A stretch of DNA of 57,359 bases from Smittium culicis (Eukaryota; Kickxellomycota; Harpellomycetes; Harpellales; Legeriomycetaceae): the NCBI GenBank assembly GCA_001970855.1, contig LSSN01001337.1, positions 1 through 57,359 on the forward strand. Reading direction: 5' to 3'. The notes below the pieces were generated by a model, which saw only the letters and a program-made list of their open reading frames with translations, was not told the DNA's origin and searched no databases. The position numbers and the translations under genes were made by a program. This document shows, one piece after another, positions 41,547-53,141 of this stretch (position 1 is its first letter; each line of letters opens with the position of its first letter).

Positions 41547-43854
41547 TACTGCAAGGTATCCCACTCTTAGGTGTAGGTTTCATCAGTATGTGTGAGTTTT
41601 TAATACTCACCAATTTTACCAGAGAGCCTTAAGTAACATCTAATTTATCGGATATAAATAATTATTAGGTTTTATATTTACCAATAAGCTCAATAAAGCT
41701 ACTTTATGAACCAAAAAAATCTTAGAATAGACTTTAGAAATATGCTATTTTAGGGTATGAGCTCTATAATATTATTCTAAATATTAGATAATAAACAATT
41801 TTTTATCCTTTATCAATAGCAGTAGCAGTAGTGGGGGAAAAAATAAAGATTTGTATTTTTGAATATTAAGTACTCTTGAAAATAATATTAATAAAATCGC
41901 ATTATTTTGGAATATAGAATACATTATTACTGATTCGGATCTTCAAATTCTAATTCAGTTATGAATTTTCATCAACATTCAGAGAGAATCAACTGCAGAT
42001 TAAATTTATCTAAAAGGATGTTAATTAATATAAAAAGAAAATAGTTCTAATTTTAAAAATAAAAAATACAAAGTCTAAAAAAAATTCAACTTAAGCGTAA
42101 TTAGAAATCATCGATAGACTAAAGATTTCTTTCTTTAAAAAATTATTGAACTTTAGCGATTTTATTGTTATAAAATAATAGATTAATCGCGCTTTAAAAT
42201 AAAAATCAGTTGTACTAAATTATAAAACGTATTTTAACCATCAAAAACTAAATTTATGAAGAAATTCAATGGGAAATTATAGTATAGATATACCAATCGG
42301 AAAAAATTAAAAACTGGGTTTATTTAAATAATTCTGTAAATTTATTTAAAGATTACGAAAATTATATGAAATTAAAGTATTACTATAGAAAAAAAACGAG
42401 TTGAAATTACCACGACTATAAAAAAAATTATTAGACGTGTATTGTTATATATAGAGAAAAAATTCATTCAGAAAATAAATACTCTTTCTAAAATGAAAAG
42501 CCAAAAGTGGGAGATATTTTAAATAATTAGAAAATACTTTTAAGAAAATAAAAAAAAAAATTTCTAGTAATAATATTTATCAGCTGGTAGGATTTATTTG
42601 CTAATGTTGAAAATTTTTAAAAGGAAAAAATATGTATCATATATACTCGTTTTATAAAATAAATAAAATTATATGTATTGCTGAGATTACACTTCTAAAA
42701 GATGTAATAAAATTTGGAAGCGCAAAAAAAGTAAAAAAAGCCATAGTTTGGAAACAGTTTAATAATTTTATTTTATTTATATTTATTTACTAAATATTAA
42801 TAACCATCTCAAAAAATAAAATGAAATAAATAAAATCCGTAATTTCATAATAAAACAATATACATTTATTATTTTTACACATTCGGGATATTTGAATATC
42901 TGCTGCAGCTTTTTTTGGTATTATTCTCGGAGAATTCCAAGTTCTCCACCTAGTTTTATTTTTTTTATTTATTATTCCCTAGGGATTTGTTTGGGTTCAA
43001 TTAATGAGTTATAAAATAAAGTTTAAATGGTTTTGTGATTTTATGATTTTATGATTTTATGATTTTATGATTTTATGATTTTATGATTTTATGATTTTAT
43101 GATTTTATGATTTTATTTTTTCCTCCCCTTTTCTATTATAAACATTACTTTATTTTTAAATAGAATAGAAATATGTAGCCATTCCAAGTCAGAAAAACGT
43201 TAAAGTTTATATATGTAAAGTTGAGTATATGAAGTTTGTATAATATAATATAATATAAAAATTAAGATCAGATCAGATCGCCAAAATTTATTTTTATAAA
43301 AAAAACTACAAAGAACTTCCTTTGTATAAAAAAACAAAGTGAAAGTCTTTTGAATTTGATCTCGATTGACGTCACTTTGAGAATTAAGAAAGACTCTCTT
43401 TGTATTCTAAATTCCCAACGACATTATTATCGAAAAAAAAAATTCATTTCTTTTTTAAAGCTTATACTGATCTTTTAGATATTGAATATTTATTCGATAT
43501 AGAAACTTATATAATATAGAACAATTACATTTTTATATATTATTTAAAAAATAAAAATAAAATATTTCTATTTAGAAACTATCAAAGTAATCATCAAAAG
43601 AAAACAGTTCTATCTCAATTCGTCAATTTTATACGCTGGTATTTTAGAGTAATTTTTATTGTTCAAAGATTTTGCATTTTAATATATAGCTTGCATTTTT
43701 GTTTTATATTTTTTGGTTTATATTAAATAGAGATTTTAAATAAAAATTACAATCAAGGATTTAGTGTAAAATTTAAAATTTTTAATATGTAAATACCAAA
43801 AAAATTATTGTTGCAATAAAGTAGCATGGTTAATTTTTTTACACATTTTAATAA
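41547..43854. other. Gene-free AT-rich stretch
   Basis: It contains an eight-base tandem repeat at 43036-43116, a short (AGATC)n run near 43266, and many A/T homopolymers. No coding or transposon remains were recognised. Confidence 0.5.
43036..43116. repeat. (GATTTTAT)n, about ten perfect units
   Basis: It is a near-perfect octamer array. Such purity in otherwise drifting DNA implies recent slippage. Confidence 0.95.
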
Positions 43855-44149
43855 ATTATACTTCAGAGAATAGAAAAATTAAGTGTACCCATCTTGTTTG
43901 TTAAAACTAAACTGAAAATTACAAAATAATAAAAATAAAGTAAATAAATTGAACTAATTAAGTCTTTATAGAATTTAATGTAAAGCACATATTGTTTTTA
44001 TCCTTAACATTTTTTCATTCGCAAAGGTGTGCTACCAGCATAAAGATTTTCAGATTTAAATTTTTATACTTAAGAAAATTTAAAAATTTATTTTTTTATA
44101 AAAAAATTTTAAGACGAAACAAATTACTGAACCCCAAGCTCCCGCAAGT

Positions 44150-44330
44150 CAAGACCAAATCAGGATATTAATCGAACTCGTACAGCAACTCATACGTAAA
44201 AGAGAGAGCTGCCAAGAGTCAGAAGACCAATACGTTTCAATAGGGATACCAATTACAGATTTGAATGTTTACCCGGAGCTCGCCGAAACGCTTCCATCTA
44301 TTGAAGATGAATTATCAGGTCACTATTGAC
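44150..44330 (+). pseudogene. DIRS gag-like remnant
   Basis: One frame still reads QIRILIELVQQLIRKRE and then DLNVYPELAETLPSIEDEL before a TGA near 44328. These align with the N-terminal region of the ORF1 at 7741 (LIGDLAEQVRLLRM and DLIFFPELSEANPLAEED). The rest is unreadable. Confidence 0.65.
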
Positions 44331-45984
44331 CGAAGAATAACGCAAGATTTCAATCCGCTTTTTCTCCAAGACTATTTCGATGAATTACACTCCGCAGCCA
44401 TTGAATGATATAGTGTTGAAAGCGGTAAATAAAACTGATTCCGTCCTCTATGGAATACAGCTAACCTTGACACAAGCAATCCAGTCAATTGAATACTAAT
44501 TCCATAGCGGAGACTAGGAAAACCAATGTTTGGGCTCTTCCAAGTTCCATAAATTCTTTTCTACAGCACATGAGAGAAGATTTGTCTGAATCGCCGCAAC
44601 TGTAGGCTAAATAAGTTTAGACAACATTCACAAGGGATTATATCTTCCCATAAAACCAAATTAGCTCTTTGAATCTAATTTCAAGCCACCTATGAACAAA
44701 GATTCGTTTGACACCTTCATTTCAAAGAAACAGCATCGAAACTTCAACTTGATCAGCCCTTTCGCTAGCAATAGCAAAATTGGATCAACAAAGATTCGAA
44801 CAGCAACAAAAAAGTTAAGACTCCAAGAACCACAGATATAGCTATCGCCAGTCAAATTTTCGTGGGAGAGATCGAGGCCACGGAAAAGTGCTTCAATCGA
44901 TAGCTATAAAGGCTCCCCAGTTGAGGACCGCCTAGCAATATTCATTTCGGCATGTTCCAAAAATACGGACAGCAGATTTGCTCGGAATATAGTAGGTGGT
45001 GATTCAGAATCCCGACGAAGAGCCCATCATAAAAATCTCTTCGGCCTACGTCGGCGAAAAAAAAAGTTGAGCCAAGAGGCCAGCGATTTATTTGACCAAA
45101 GAAGTTGCCTTGCTGATATCGAAGAGAGCTATCGGAGATATTCAGCCGAAGAATACAGGATTATATAGCCAGCTGTTAACGATAACAAAAAATTATTAAG
45201 GCCTTTGACGCGTCCTCAACCTCAGAAAGCTAATACTTTACTTGTAGGAACAGAATTTCATGACGGAGACGCTATCTCAATCTCCAGAATGGTCAACAGT
45301 AAGGATTTACTGAAGTTACTAGAACTTCAGGATTTCTTAATACACGCTTTTATTTACAAGAAGTCCCTAAAATACCTTCGATTTCATTGAAGCTACTGCA
45401 TTTTCCTATTACGCGTTCGATATTAGTGATATTACTGAGCCATCCGTTCTTAACCAAGATTCTACGCCCAGTTATCCAATGAAGCAGATCGAAAGGAATT
45501 CGAGTTTGAAATATATAGAATATCTGCTGATCACGAGAGGATCCAAGAACGTGTGCCAAAAGAATACGTGCTTAATCTACTACAAGCTCTTGGAGCTTGA
45601 ATTCAAACTCAAATTGAAGAATTAGTCGATGATGCCCTCTCAGTCGATTTTTAACCTTGGAGTAGTGATAAATTACTGGTAAATATATCACAAAGCTCCA
45701 TAATCCAAGATCAGGGATCTCCGACGCGAGTTAAGCAGATTGCTGAATGCTGGCCAGACGGAACTGAAAAGCTTGGTGAGCATCATTTGGAGGTTCCAGT
45801 CGATTTCAGCCATCCTGCTCCCTGGGAGACTGATGCTACGCCGACTATTAGAACTCAAGAACCGAGCTCTGTCAGAATCGAAGTCATAGATATCAATAGT
45901 GACGCTATCGAAACCGGAAATCCAGAATATGTCCTTCTGAAAGAACCAGCTTACATCATGTAACGGTCACTCGTTCTTGCCTGA

Positions 45985-46045
45985 GAGCTAGAGCTGGAGA
46001 TATTTACCGATTCCAGCGACTTAGATTGGGTAATATTAGTCTAAA
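45985..46045 (+). pseudogene. DIRS RNase H remnant
   Basis: LELEIFTDSSDLDWVILV corresponds to the first RNase H catalytic block of the intact element (LDIFTDASDTAWGIVV). A stop follows at once. Flanking RT sequence from about 45.0 kb on is only patchily recognisable. Confidence 0.65.
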
Positions 46046-46939
46046 ATCGCTAATACTCAGGTATATGGATCCACAAAGAGTAGAGAATACATATAAACAC
46101 AAAGTAACTGTTAAAGGTGTTATATGTACTGAATCTCAAGAATGTGGTGCGGCAATCAGTGTTACTATTCTCAGAATGCACAACCAAACTCTCCTATATC
46201 AAGAATTTCGGGGACATAACCTCCCCTAAACATCTAGAATTAACAGAAAAGGTATGATAACGCTTACTAAATACCAATACCTGCTCGTAAGTTACCTATG
46301 TACCACACGCAATAAACTCAGTAGAAGCCTCCTGCAGACTGAAAGCTCAAAAATAATGGAAAATATAATGGGAGATATTCTTAGCTCTCATTATGGGACT
46401 CAACACTTCAGTAAGTATTTTCATCACTGAACAGGAAGCTGAAACAATACTAAAACCGGTTCATGGAAATCAGAGCATTGGGAAAGAAAGCACTGACCCA
46501 CGAATCTTCCGGATCAGAAAATCTAAACTGCTACTCATTCTGGAATTTGATAGCCAATGTAGTTCAGAAGTTCCGTCGCGAGTAATTCAAAATGAAACTA
46601 GTGACTAAAATTTGGAATTACGTAACCTGGTTCCCAGAAATGATTCTGCTTTCAATATCTCAGCTACCTCTTAATGAAGACACTAATGTTGATCCAGATC
46701 TTAAAAGAGAAAAGCAACCACTGTCGAAAAAAAGCACTAGAGTTTGATAGCATCCAAGATCAGTGGTATTTTCTCGAAACGAAAGTACTTTTCACTTTCT
46801 TCAAAGAATCTATATAATCCAAAGAACGGCGTGTCCGCAGTGGATCGAGGTAATTTTCTATCAGTAGCGTTTTCTAGATTGGCGAACATCAGTGAGGTAT
46901 CTACTCCCACTTAAGTGCTTCAAATAATCAATTATCTGG

Positions 46940-47730
46940 TGAGAATATAAACTGCTGTCAAGATAAATATATGTTCTATAAAAAACCAAAAACCGTCTCT
47001 CCTTCAATATTCAGATAATTCAGTTTAGCTAGCCACCCATCTAATGTTATCCAAATTTATCAAGGCATTGGATGACATTTCTATAAATAGTTTATCAGGA
47101 CTGTCATGTAAATATCACCACTTATAGAACTGCTTAGAGAATTGGGTCAAAACTCTTCCCTCATTTTTAAGAAAACCACAGCCTAGCTTTGTTGGCCACT
47201 ATAGGTAACAGGTTTACTCTATGTTAGCGACATCCATAGGATATACGATCAAAGTAGCTGCATCGAACAAGAGGTGTAAACCTAGAAATCGTGACCCCTA
47301 AAGAAAAAGGAGGTTTCCGCCTAATTGAAAAGCCATTCCACATAAAGTCCCACTCTGATACGATATTATACCCAGTAAATGTATACGTGGTCTACAAAGA
47401 AAAGGTAGCCTTCAATCCTTGCCCAAACCCTCAAGATAACAATATCAATTGGGTAATAGATAGACTTATAATATATGTCTTTTATACCTCCAAGCCTCTA
47501 TCAGTGGATACTATTACAAGATATATCCATTCGATATCTGAATAAATACGCTGCGATACTGAAGCACAAACACCCAAATGGAGAGTAATCAGTGCTACCT
47601 TAGCTGAAAACGCCGGAGAATCGGATGAATATAGTTTCGCATGTATTTTGGTCAAACTCTACCATCTTAGATACATATTATTGACTCACAAGAAATTTTC
47701 TAAATAGTTTGACTGAATCGATTTTAAATT
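46940..47730 (+). pseudogene. DIRS tyrosine recombinase remnant
   Basis: The frame at 47291-47545 reads MTPKEKGGFRLIEKPFHIK, then LYPVNVYVVYKEKVAFNPC, then SKPLSVDTITRYIHSI. It aligns along its length with the recombinase of the intact element (VAPKEKRQGRPIERPCEIK, CPVDAYRIYKQKVANVPC, SKPLSVDSISRNIKSI). The catalytic C-terminus (ending near 47700) is broken by frame changes. Confidence 0.8.
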
Positions 47731-47738
47731 AGTAGCAG

Positions 47739-47837
47739 CTTAATATGTCTTCTCTCTGAAGTATAATGTTAAAAATTAATCGAGCTCTTTAGAGCGAAGA
47801 TTAATTTATATTACACAAGAAGAGAATACATATCAGG
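47739..47837 (+). repeat. Internal complementary region of the decayed DIRS
   Basis: It is the counterpart of 11503-11600. Its second half can pair with 47995-48068 through the shared AATCGAGCTCTTTAGAGCGA type palindrome. Confidence 0.8.
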
Positions 47838-47860
47838 TCCCGCACATTGTACCAATTTTA

Positions 47861-48021
47861 CCTTTGCTGAAAGGTGATAAGGATAAAATTAACGTGTACT
47901 TTACATTAATACTATAAAATTTTTATTAGTTCAATTTATTCTCTTTATCTGCATTGGTTTGTAATTTAAAGTTAAGTTTTATTCAATAAGATAGCAAATT
48001 TAATATATTCAATCTCCTCGT
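47861..48021 (-). repeat. Right inverted terminal repeat of the decayed DIRS
   Basis: The reverse complement matches 43918-44027 in blocks (ATAAATTGAACTAAT, TTAATGTAAAG, GCAAAGG). The two arms differ far more than those of the intact element. Confidence 0.8.
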
Positions 48022-48068
48022 ATAATAAAAATTAATCTTTGCTTTAAAGAGCTCGATTAATTCATAGC

Positions 48069-48640
48069 ATTATATGTATTTTTGATTGTTATATCCAATA
48101 ATTTTCCACGTTTAAAAAAACTCAATTTTTATCGGGATAAATTTTAGAGGAATAAATTATTTATTGGCTTGATTTCATTCTTTTTTAGTTGGTGAATATC
48201 AAAATTAGAGAATTATTTTCAAATTAATAAAAATTTATTACATATTGGATAATATTCAATAATTTTATTATAAGAGATTTAAATATTTTGACTAGTTTAA
48301 ATTAGAATACCCTTTCCCAGGCAACAGATCAAAAATTGCCTTTTTCAAAAATGAGCGTTCCTGTTCAGAAGAATAAAAATAGTCTACAAAAATAAATTCA
48401 TTTTTTTCTTCATCAATTTTATTCGCCAGATAATTTTGTTTTTATTTTTTCTCTTAAAAATATTATAAATAGCAATTTAAACCGCTCAATTAATATGATT
48501 TAATTGTTATAAAAAAATTTATTCTAAGTAAATATAAATTTACAAAAATTGATATATATATCAAAACTATTACATAGGTAAAAATGCACACTTAAATAGA
48601 CTTATGATTACCTTTAACTATACTAAAAAAAAACAAAATC
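48069..48640. other. AT-rich spacer
   Basis: No gene or recognised repeat. CCCTTTCCCAGGCAACAGATC near 48310 looks like an isolated MITE-type end without a partner. Confidence 0.4.
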
Positions 48641-49300
48641 AATTTACGCTATGACCATATTTAGGTTCTATCTTGCGAAAATGTAGACTTTTTTTCGCCA
48701 TTTTCATTAGCACGAAAAAATAAAAATAGCATACCTTAGTAGCAATTATTAAAATACACTCACTGTGTTTTGTTCAATACTATACGCTATTTCCATTTTT
48801 AGGGCCTTTCCTGCGCAAATGTAGACCGTTTTTTGCCATTTTCATTGGCAGGAAAAAAAAAAAAATTAAAAATCGAACCTTAGTAGCAAATATAATATTA
48901 CACATATTGTGTTTTATACAATTCTATAAACTGATGTATGCTTTGCTCATTTTTACGCCCTTTCCTGCGCAAATGTAGACCGTTTTTTGCCATTTTCACT
49001 GGTCAAATATGTAGCTATAATAATAATACTTAGTATTAAACACTACTACAAATAAACTTATAGAAATATAAAATTTATACTCTGTGCTCGTTTTTTTAAC
49101 CTTTCCCGTTCAAAGGTAGATTTTTTTTCGTCATTTCCATTTGCCAAATTTATAACTAAAAAATTATACTTAGTAACAAACACCAATACAAATATAAATA
49201 TACAATATATACATCTCTGTACACTGTGACAATTTTTTGGACCTTTACCATTCAAAGGTAAATTTTTTTCCGCTGTTACCAGTAGTTAAAAAACTGTTAG
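48640..49300. repeat. Five-unit tandem repeat, period about 140-156 bp
   Basis: Unit heads lie at about 48661, 48801, 48957, 49097 and 49239, so spacings are 140, 156, 140 and 142. Each head has the form GGCCTTTCCTGCGCAAATG then TAGACCG and a T-run then GCCATTTTCATTGGC. The second half of each unit has TTAGTAGCAA and a region around CACACTGTGTTTT. Units 2 and 3 are closest, while the last two are more diverged. No coding capacity. Confidence 0.85.
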
Positions 49301-50604
49301 CACGTTTTTTTAATTTTGTTATACTTGATTAGACTTGAGCTTTTAGGTGTTTTAATTTTTTCGTATTTCATGTTTTGGTTCATAATTTTTATCAATTATT
49401 ATCTATCAGATTAATATATCACTACATATTACAATCTTTCACTTTTACCATTTGTTTAATTAATTGATAGATAGATATTATTTTTATTTTTTAATAATTA
49501 AATAAAAATCAATATTAATAAGTTAATTCCCAAAAAGCTTTTATTATTTTTTTAAACATTAATCAAACTATAATATATAATGATCTTAAATGCATTATTT
49601 TTCGTGTGATTATTTCAATAATTTTGGGTGATTGGAGTCAATTTGGAATCAAATAGTAATAAAAATATATAATTTGTTAAGCTTTATATTAGTCAATCAA
49701 TGCTTAAAAATAAAAAATTATAAAAAATTATTAGCATTAACGCCTATTGATGGATGTTTAATATTTACCCATTTTGATTATTTTTAGAGTGATATGATTT
49801 CTGGGTATATCTTTTACTATGAATAACAGAATTTAATATTTATTTCTATCCAGAGTTAAATAGAATAGAAAAATGTTTTTTGTATTAATAAAAGTTCGCT
49901 AATATATTCACTGAATTGAATAAATAACCTTTATGTAGTTATTATCTTGTTACATTACAATTATTTTTTATTATAGATAATATATACATGATACTATACT
50001 AGCACTATTTTTTGTGAATGGCGATTTTTGTATCTTGTTTAGTTTTTTTATTTCTAATGTTTGAGGTCAAGAATATATGATTGTTAATATCTAATCTAAT
50101 TAAAGATTAGTATATTTTATAACAATCATATACCTTATTATTTATTTATAGTTCTTTGTAAAAACTACTAGTACATGAAGAATCTAAAGTGCATATAGCT
50201 CGAATTACAGATAATAATGAATGTGCGCTTTGAATATAAAGAGCATTTTTATCACTGTATTTTTTGATAGTTTAAACCTTGATAAGTCTGGTCAAGGTTC
50301 TGGTAAACTTTTTTCTGAATGTTTAGACATTGTTCACAGTATTGGATGAAATTTATATAAAGCTTATATAATAAAGCCAATGATGTTATGTATTTTTTTT
50401 CTGAACGAGAGGAGTTTATTTTTTCATCATGCAAAAATTTTTATACAGGAAAGGGATAAACAGCAGTGTGACTTTTTTTGCTATGTTGATTTATTAAACT
50501 ACAATTAGACTGGGAAATAAACAATTAGGCTGCTTTTTGCATAATTTGACTTATTTTGCACAATTTGAGAGGTTTATTTATCAACTAAGCTTAACCTTTT
50601 CGTG
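49301..50604. other. AT-rich gene-free stretch
   Basis: No gene, MITE or other repeat was recognised. Short frames at 50252-50434 (minus) and 50537-50767 (plus) are not supported; the second runs into the retroposon. Confidence 0.45.
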
Positions 50605-51202
50605 GTTTAGGGGCTTAATTAGTGTACTTTTTAAGTACACTATACTAAAATTTCACACAGCGTTGCACTATCCTTGGTCGGGGATAGTGAAGGCAACGTC
50701 CAGCGACTCGGAGGACGGCGATTCCAGAAGAGGACCATCTAGAAGCAGGAGGAACCGATTCGTTTAGCACAGTCTGAGATATTATCTGTGCACAAGTCCA
50801 GCGTCCGACAGCATTTCGGAGCTCAGCTTTTTAGTAGCTTATTGTAGGAGAGCCAGGTCGATCATTCCCACGTTTGGGTAGGAGCCTATTTTTTATTAAT
50901 CCTGTTAGATGTAGGCTCTGACTAGGAGCTCAATGATCTCAACGAATTCAATTTTGTTGGAATGAGCTTAATTCCATGACTGCTTTTAACTTCAGTCATC
51001 CAGTCTACTTGAAGCAATGCCTGGTTGGATCTTCGGTTTGTAGATTGATCCTATTTCCCTTTAGGTATGTAGCCGTTAGACCGGCAGAGGAATTTATTAT
51101 TATTAGAATATTAGCTTTTTTGCGCCTTGTACCAGTTGTACTATTTTTTTAGTTTATTTACCGCGTATTTTCTATTATTGTTATCGTACCAATAAAATTC
51201 CG
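50605..51202 (+). mobile_element. Shared-tail retroposon, ~600-bp copy with poly-A
   Basis: It is a full-length counterpart of 40947-41546 in the opposite orientation. It begins GTTTAGGGGCTTAATTAGTG, ends CGTACCAATAAAATTCCG, and is followed directly by an A-run (51204-51214). The A-tail fixes the orientation and the mode of insertion (RNA-mediated). The internal frame with SSDSEDGDSRRGPSRSRR (about 50690-50745) is short and unsupported. Confidence 0.85.
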
Positions 51203-51218
51203 TAAAAAAAAAAATAGC

Positions 51219-51499
51219 TTAACACTTTTCCGGGCGATAGGCTATTTTCTACTCGCAGTATACAGCCAACAGCGTTCAATTAAAATACTTTAATTATGAG
51301 GCTTAACCCTTTCACGGGCGCTAGACTATTTTTGACCGACCAGATATAGCCAACTATATAAAATGAAAATCGATTAATACCGAGGCCTTAATAAATATTA
51401 ACTTGTTGGCTAATTATAACAAATAATAAATTTACTTATAAATCATAAACGAATCATAAATTTGATATTTTTATAGAGTGTTGAACGGGAAAGGCTTAA
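51219..51499 (+). mobile_element. TTAA-MITE (51303-51499) inside an older copy
   Basis: An older plus copy starts at TTAACACTTTTCCGGGCG (51219) and runs to TTTAATTATGAGGC. There a complete younger copy enters at TTAA 51303 and ends GTTGAACGGGAAAGGCTTAA at 51499. The entry point is the consensus internal site GAGGCCTTAA. The rest of the older copy after 51499 is not recognisable. Confidence 0.8.
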
Positions 51500-51547
51500 G
51501 CTCTGTAATTTTTTTGATTTTATATATTAGTATTTTATATGAATTCT

Positions 51548-51940
51548 ACTTGAGCTCTTTCAAGGGCGGTAACTGATTCTGATTTAGCAAATATAACCAA
51601 TACAGTATGATTCTAATAGCTTATTTGCGAGCCTCGCAAAAAATTTTCTTTTAACCCTTTCCCGTCCAACACTCTTTAAAAAAACTAAACTAATGATTCG
51701 AATATTGTTTATAATGAAATTTATTATTTGCTGTATAACTACAATATACCAATATCATTTATTATCTCGGAATTAAATTATTTTTATCGAATTCATTTGG
51801 CTATATTTTGTAGATCAAAAATGGTTTACCGCGCGAGAAAGGGTTAATACAGACTACTAGCAAATAATGGATTTAATTTTAAATCGCTAACAAATCAAAT
51901 AAATAGTTTTTTTAATGAGCTTTGGGTGGGGAAGGGACGT
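51548..51940 (+). mobile_element. Older TTAA-MITE split by a minus-strand copy
   Basis: The left part at 51548-51650 has CTCTTTCAAGGGCGGTAAC. The right part at 51848-51940 has AGCAAATAATGG, then CAAATCAAATAAATAG, then GGGTGGGGAAGG. The copy between them (51651-51847) is complete. Confidence 0.75.
51651..51847 (-). mobile_element. TTAA-MITE, 197 bp, nested
   Basis: It starts TTAACCCTTTCCCGTCCAAC and ends TTTACCGCGCGAGAAAGGGTTAA with TTAA on both sides. It resembles 28045-28242 closely (TTATTTTTATCGAATTCA, ATTTTGTAGATCAAA). Confidence 0.9.
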
Positions 51941-52039
51941 GATTTGCTTGATAAACTTGAAACCTCTTTCTAAATATTTTTTTAATTTTACTTTTTTATC
52001 AATAACCACGTGGTGGAATTCTTTACAAAGAGAGCACTT

Positions 52040-52400
52040 ATCGGTGATCCAGGCAGTTGACTGTTTTTGGCGTATCAAATATTGCCAACTGCGTTCAAGT
52101 AATATCTTTATTTCCGAGGTATTAACCCTTTCCCGCTATCACTCTTTTAAAAAGCGAATTTATTGATTCGCTTATGATTAATATTGAATTTAACTATTTG
52201 CTGTTTATTACAATATACCAACATTTCTTAAAGCCTCAGAATTAAAGTATTTTAATTGAACGCTGTTGGCTATATTTGATAGGTCAAAAACAGTATACCG
52301 ATCGGGAAAGGGTTCATAAATATTGATATCTAGTAAAATAACAGGAAATAATAAGCTTGATTAAATCAATCGAATCGTTTTAAAATTAGTTTTAAATATT
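52040..52400 (+). mobile_element. Older TTAA-MITE split at its internal TTAA
   Basis: The left part at 52040-52122 runs from GGCAGTTGACTGTTTTTGG to TATTTCCGAGGTA. The right part resumes at about 52317 (AATATTGATATC, AACAGGAAATAATAAGC, CAATCGAATCG) after a complete minus copy. The break coincides with the consensus GAGGCCTTAAGAAT. Confidence 0.75.
52123..52316 (-). mobile_element. TTAA-MITE, 194 bp, nested
   Basis: It starts TTAACCCTTTCCCGCTATC, keeps AATTGAACGCTGTTGGC and ends CCGATCGGGAAAGGGTTCA. The second flank has drifted from TTAA to TTCA. Confidence 0.88.
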
Positions 52401-52405
52401 TTTTA

Positions 52406-52604
52406 TATATGGGAGATTATTTCAAGGAGCGGAACTTTTCCTACCAAGTTTTTCCTACTTTGCAACATTATTTTTATTTTTAAATCTTACTAAAAAATAT
52501 CATCGAATGAATAATCTAACACAACCAATAACTTTACCTAATAAAAGTAAGCAAATAGAATCTCAATGAAAAAAAGTTCCGCTTCTCCAAAGAATTTCCC
52601 ATAT
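52406..52604. mobile_element. Second MITE family, 199 bp
   Basis: The left end is ATATGGGAGATTATTTCAAG then GAGCGGAACTTTT. The right end is AAAAAGTTCCGCTTCTCC then AAAGAATTTCCCATAT. It is among the best-preserved copies, and its ends define the ~33-bp inverted repeat. Confidence 0.8.
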
Positions 52605-52629
52605 GTTAAAATAAATCTTACTGACCAAA

Positions 52630-52694
52630 AAAAATAAAATCCAACGAATCAATAATTCGACTATTTTTTTGAGCGTTGAACTGGAAAGGGTTAA
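52630..52694 (+). mobile_element. TTAA-MITE, right-end fragment
   Basis: CCAACGAATCAATAATTCGAC then GCGTTGAACTGGAAAGGGTTAA is the last third of a plus copy. Confidence 0.65.
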
Positions 52695-52944
52695 TATAAA
52701 AAAATAAATTGGCTCACTTTTTGTTATTCATCAGCACCAAATAAATAAATTAGTTTTTATAGGATATTATGATTGACAATACTGTGATGTGAGCGATTAC
52801 GAAGCATATTTTTACGAATCATATGTTTTATAAATTTTTAGATTTGTAATCGGAACAAAGTAATCCATATACGCATGGAGTATTAAGCTTATCAAGTTAT
52901 TCAAGTTATACATGATATTATTTCAAAGTGTGGAACTATTCCTA

Positions 52945-53141
52945 TTAATCCTTTCCCGCGTGGTAGACTATTTTTGGATGACCAAATATAGCCAACCGTG
53001 TTCAATAAAAATCAATTAGTTCCGAGGCCTAAAGATATATTGGTATAATTCAAAATAAAAGCGAATAATAAAGAATCTTATAAATGACTATCGAATCAAT
53101 AAATTCGATTTTTTATAGTGTGTTGGACGGGAAAGGGTTAA
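52945..53141 (+). mobile_element. TTAA-MITE, 197 bp, extended-palindrome subfamily
   Basis: It starts TTAATCCTTTCCCGCGTGG and ends GTTGGACGGGAAAGGGTTAA. It shares GACTATCGAATCAATAAATTCG-type sequence with 30060-30256. Confidence 0.9.

Larger units (their letters stand above)
43855..48068 (+). mobile_element. Second DIRS element, heavily decayed
   Basis: It has the same plan as 7516-11841 at the same length. The left end is ATTATACTTCAGAGA at 43855 and the left terminal repeat ends CGCAAAGG at 44027. Gag, RNase H and recombinase fragments follow, then an internal complementary region at 47739-47837 and a right terminal repeat from 47861. The internal region starts with the complement of the left end (CTTCTCTCTGAAGTATAAT) and continues with the complement of the right end. 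It is riddled with stops and indels. Where the intact element has CTGAGATATAAT, this one has CTGAAGTATAAT, so it belongs to a related but distinct lineage. Confidence 0.88.

Noticed and set aside
48640..49300. CRISPR-like array
   Set aside because: Units are ~140-156 bp and diverged over their full length, not short identical repeats with unique spacers. The genome is eukaryotic.
50537..50767. 76-codon frame with a serine/arginine-rich end
   Set aside because: It runs from AT-rich filler across the 5' end of the ~600-bp retroposon, and the other full copy (40947-41546) does not keep it as a clean frame.
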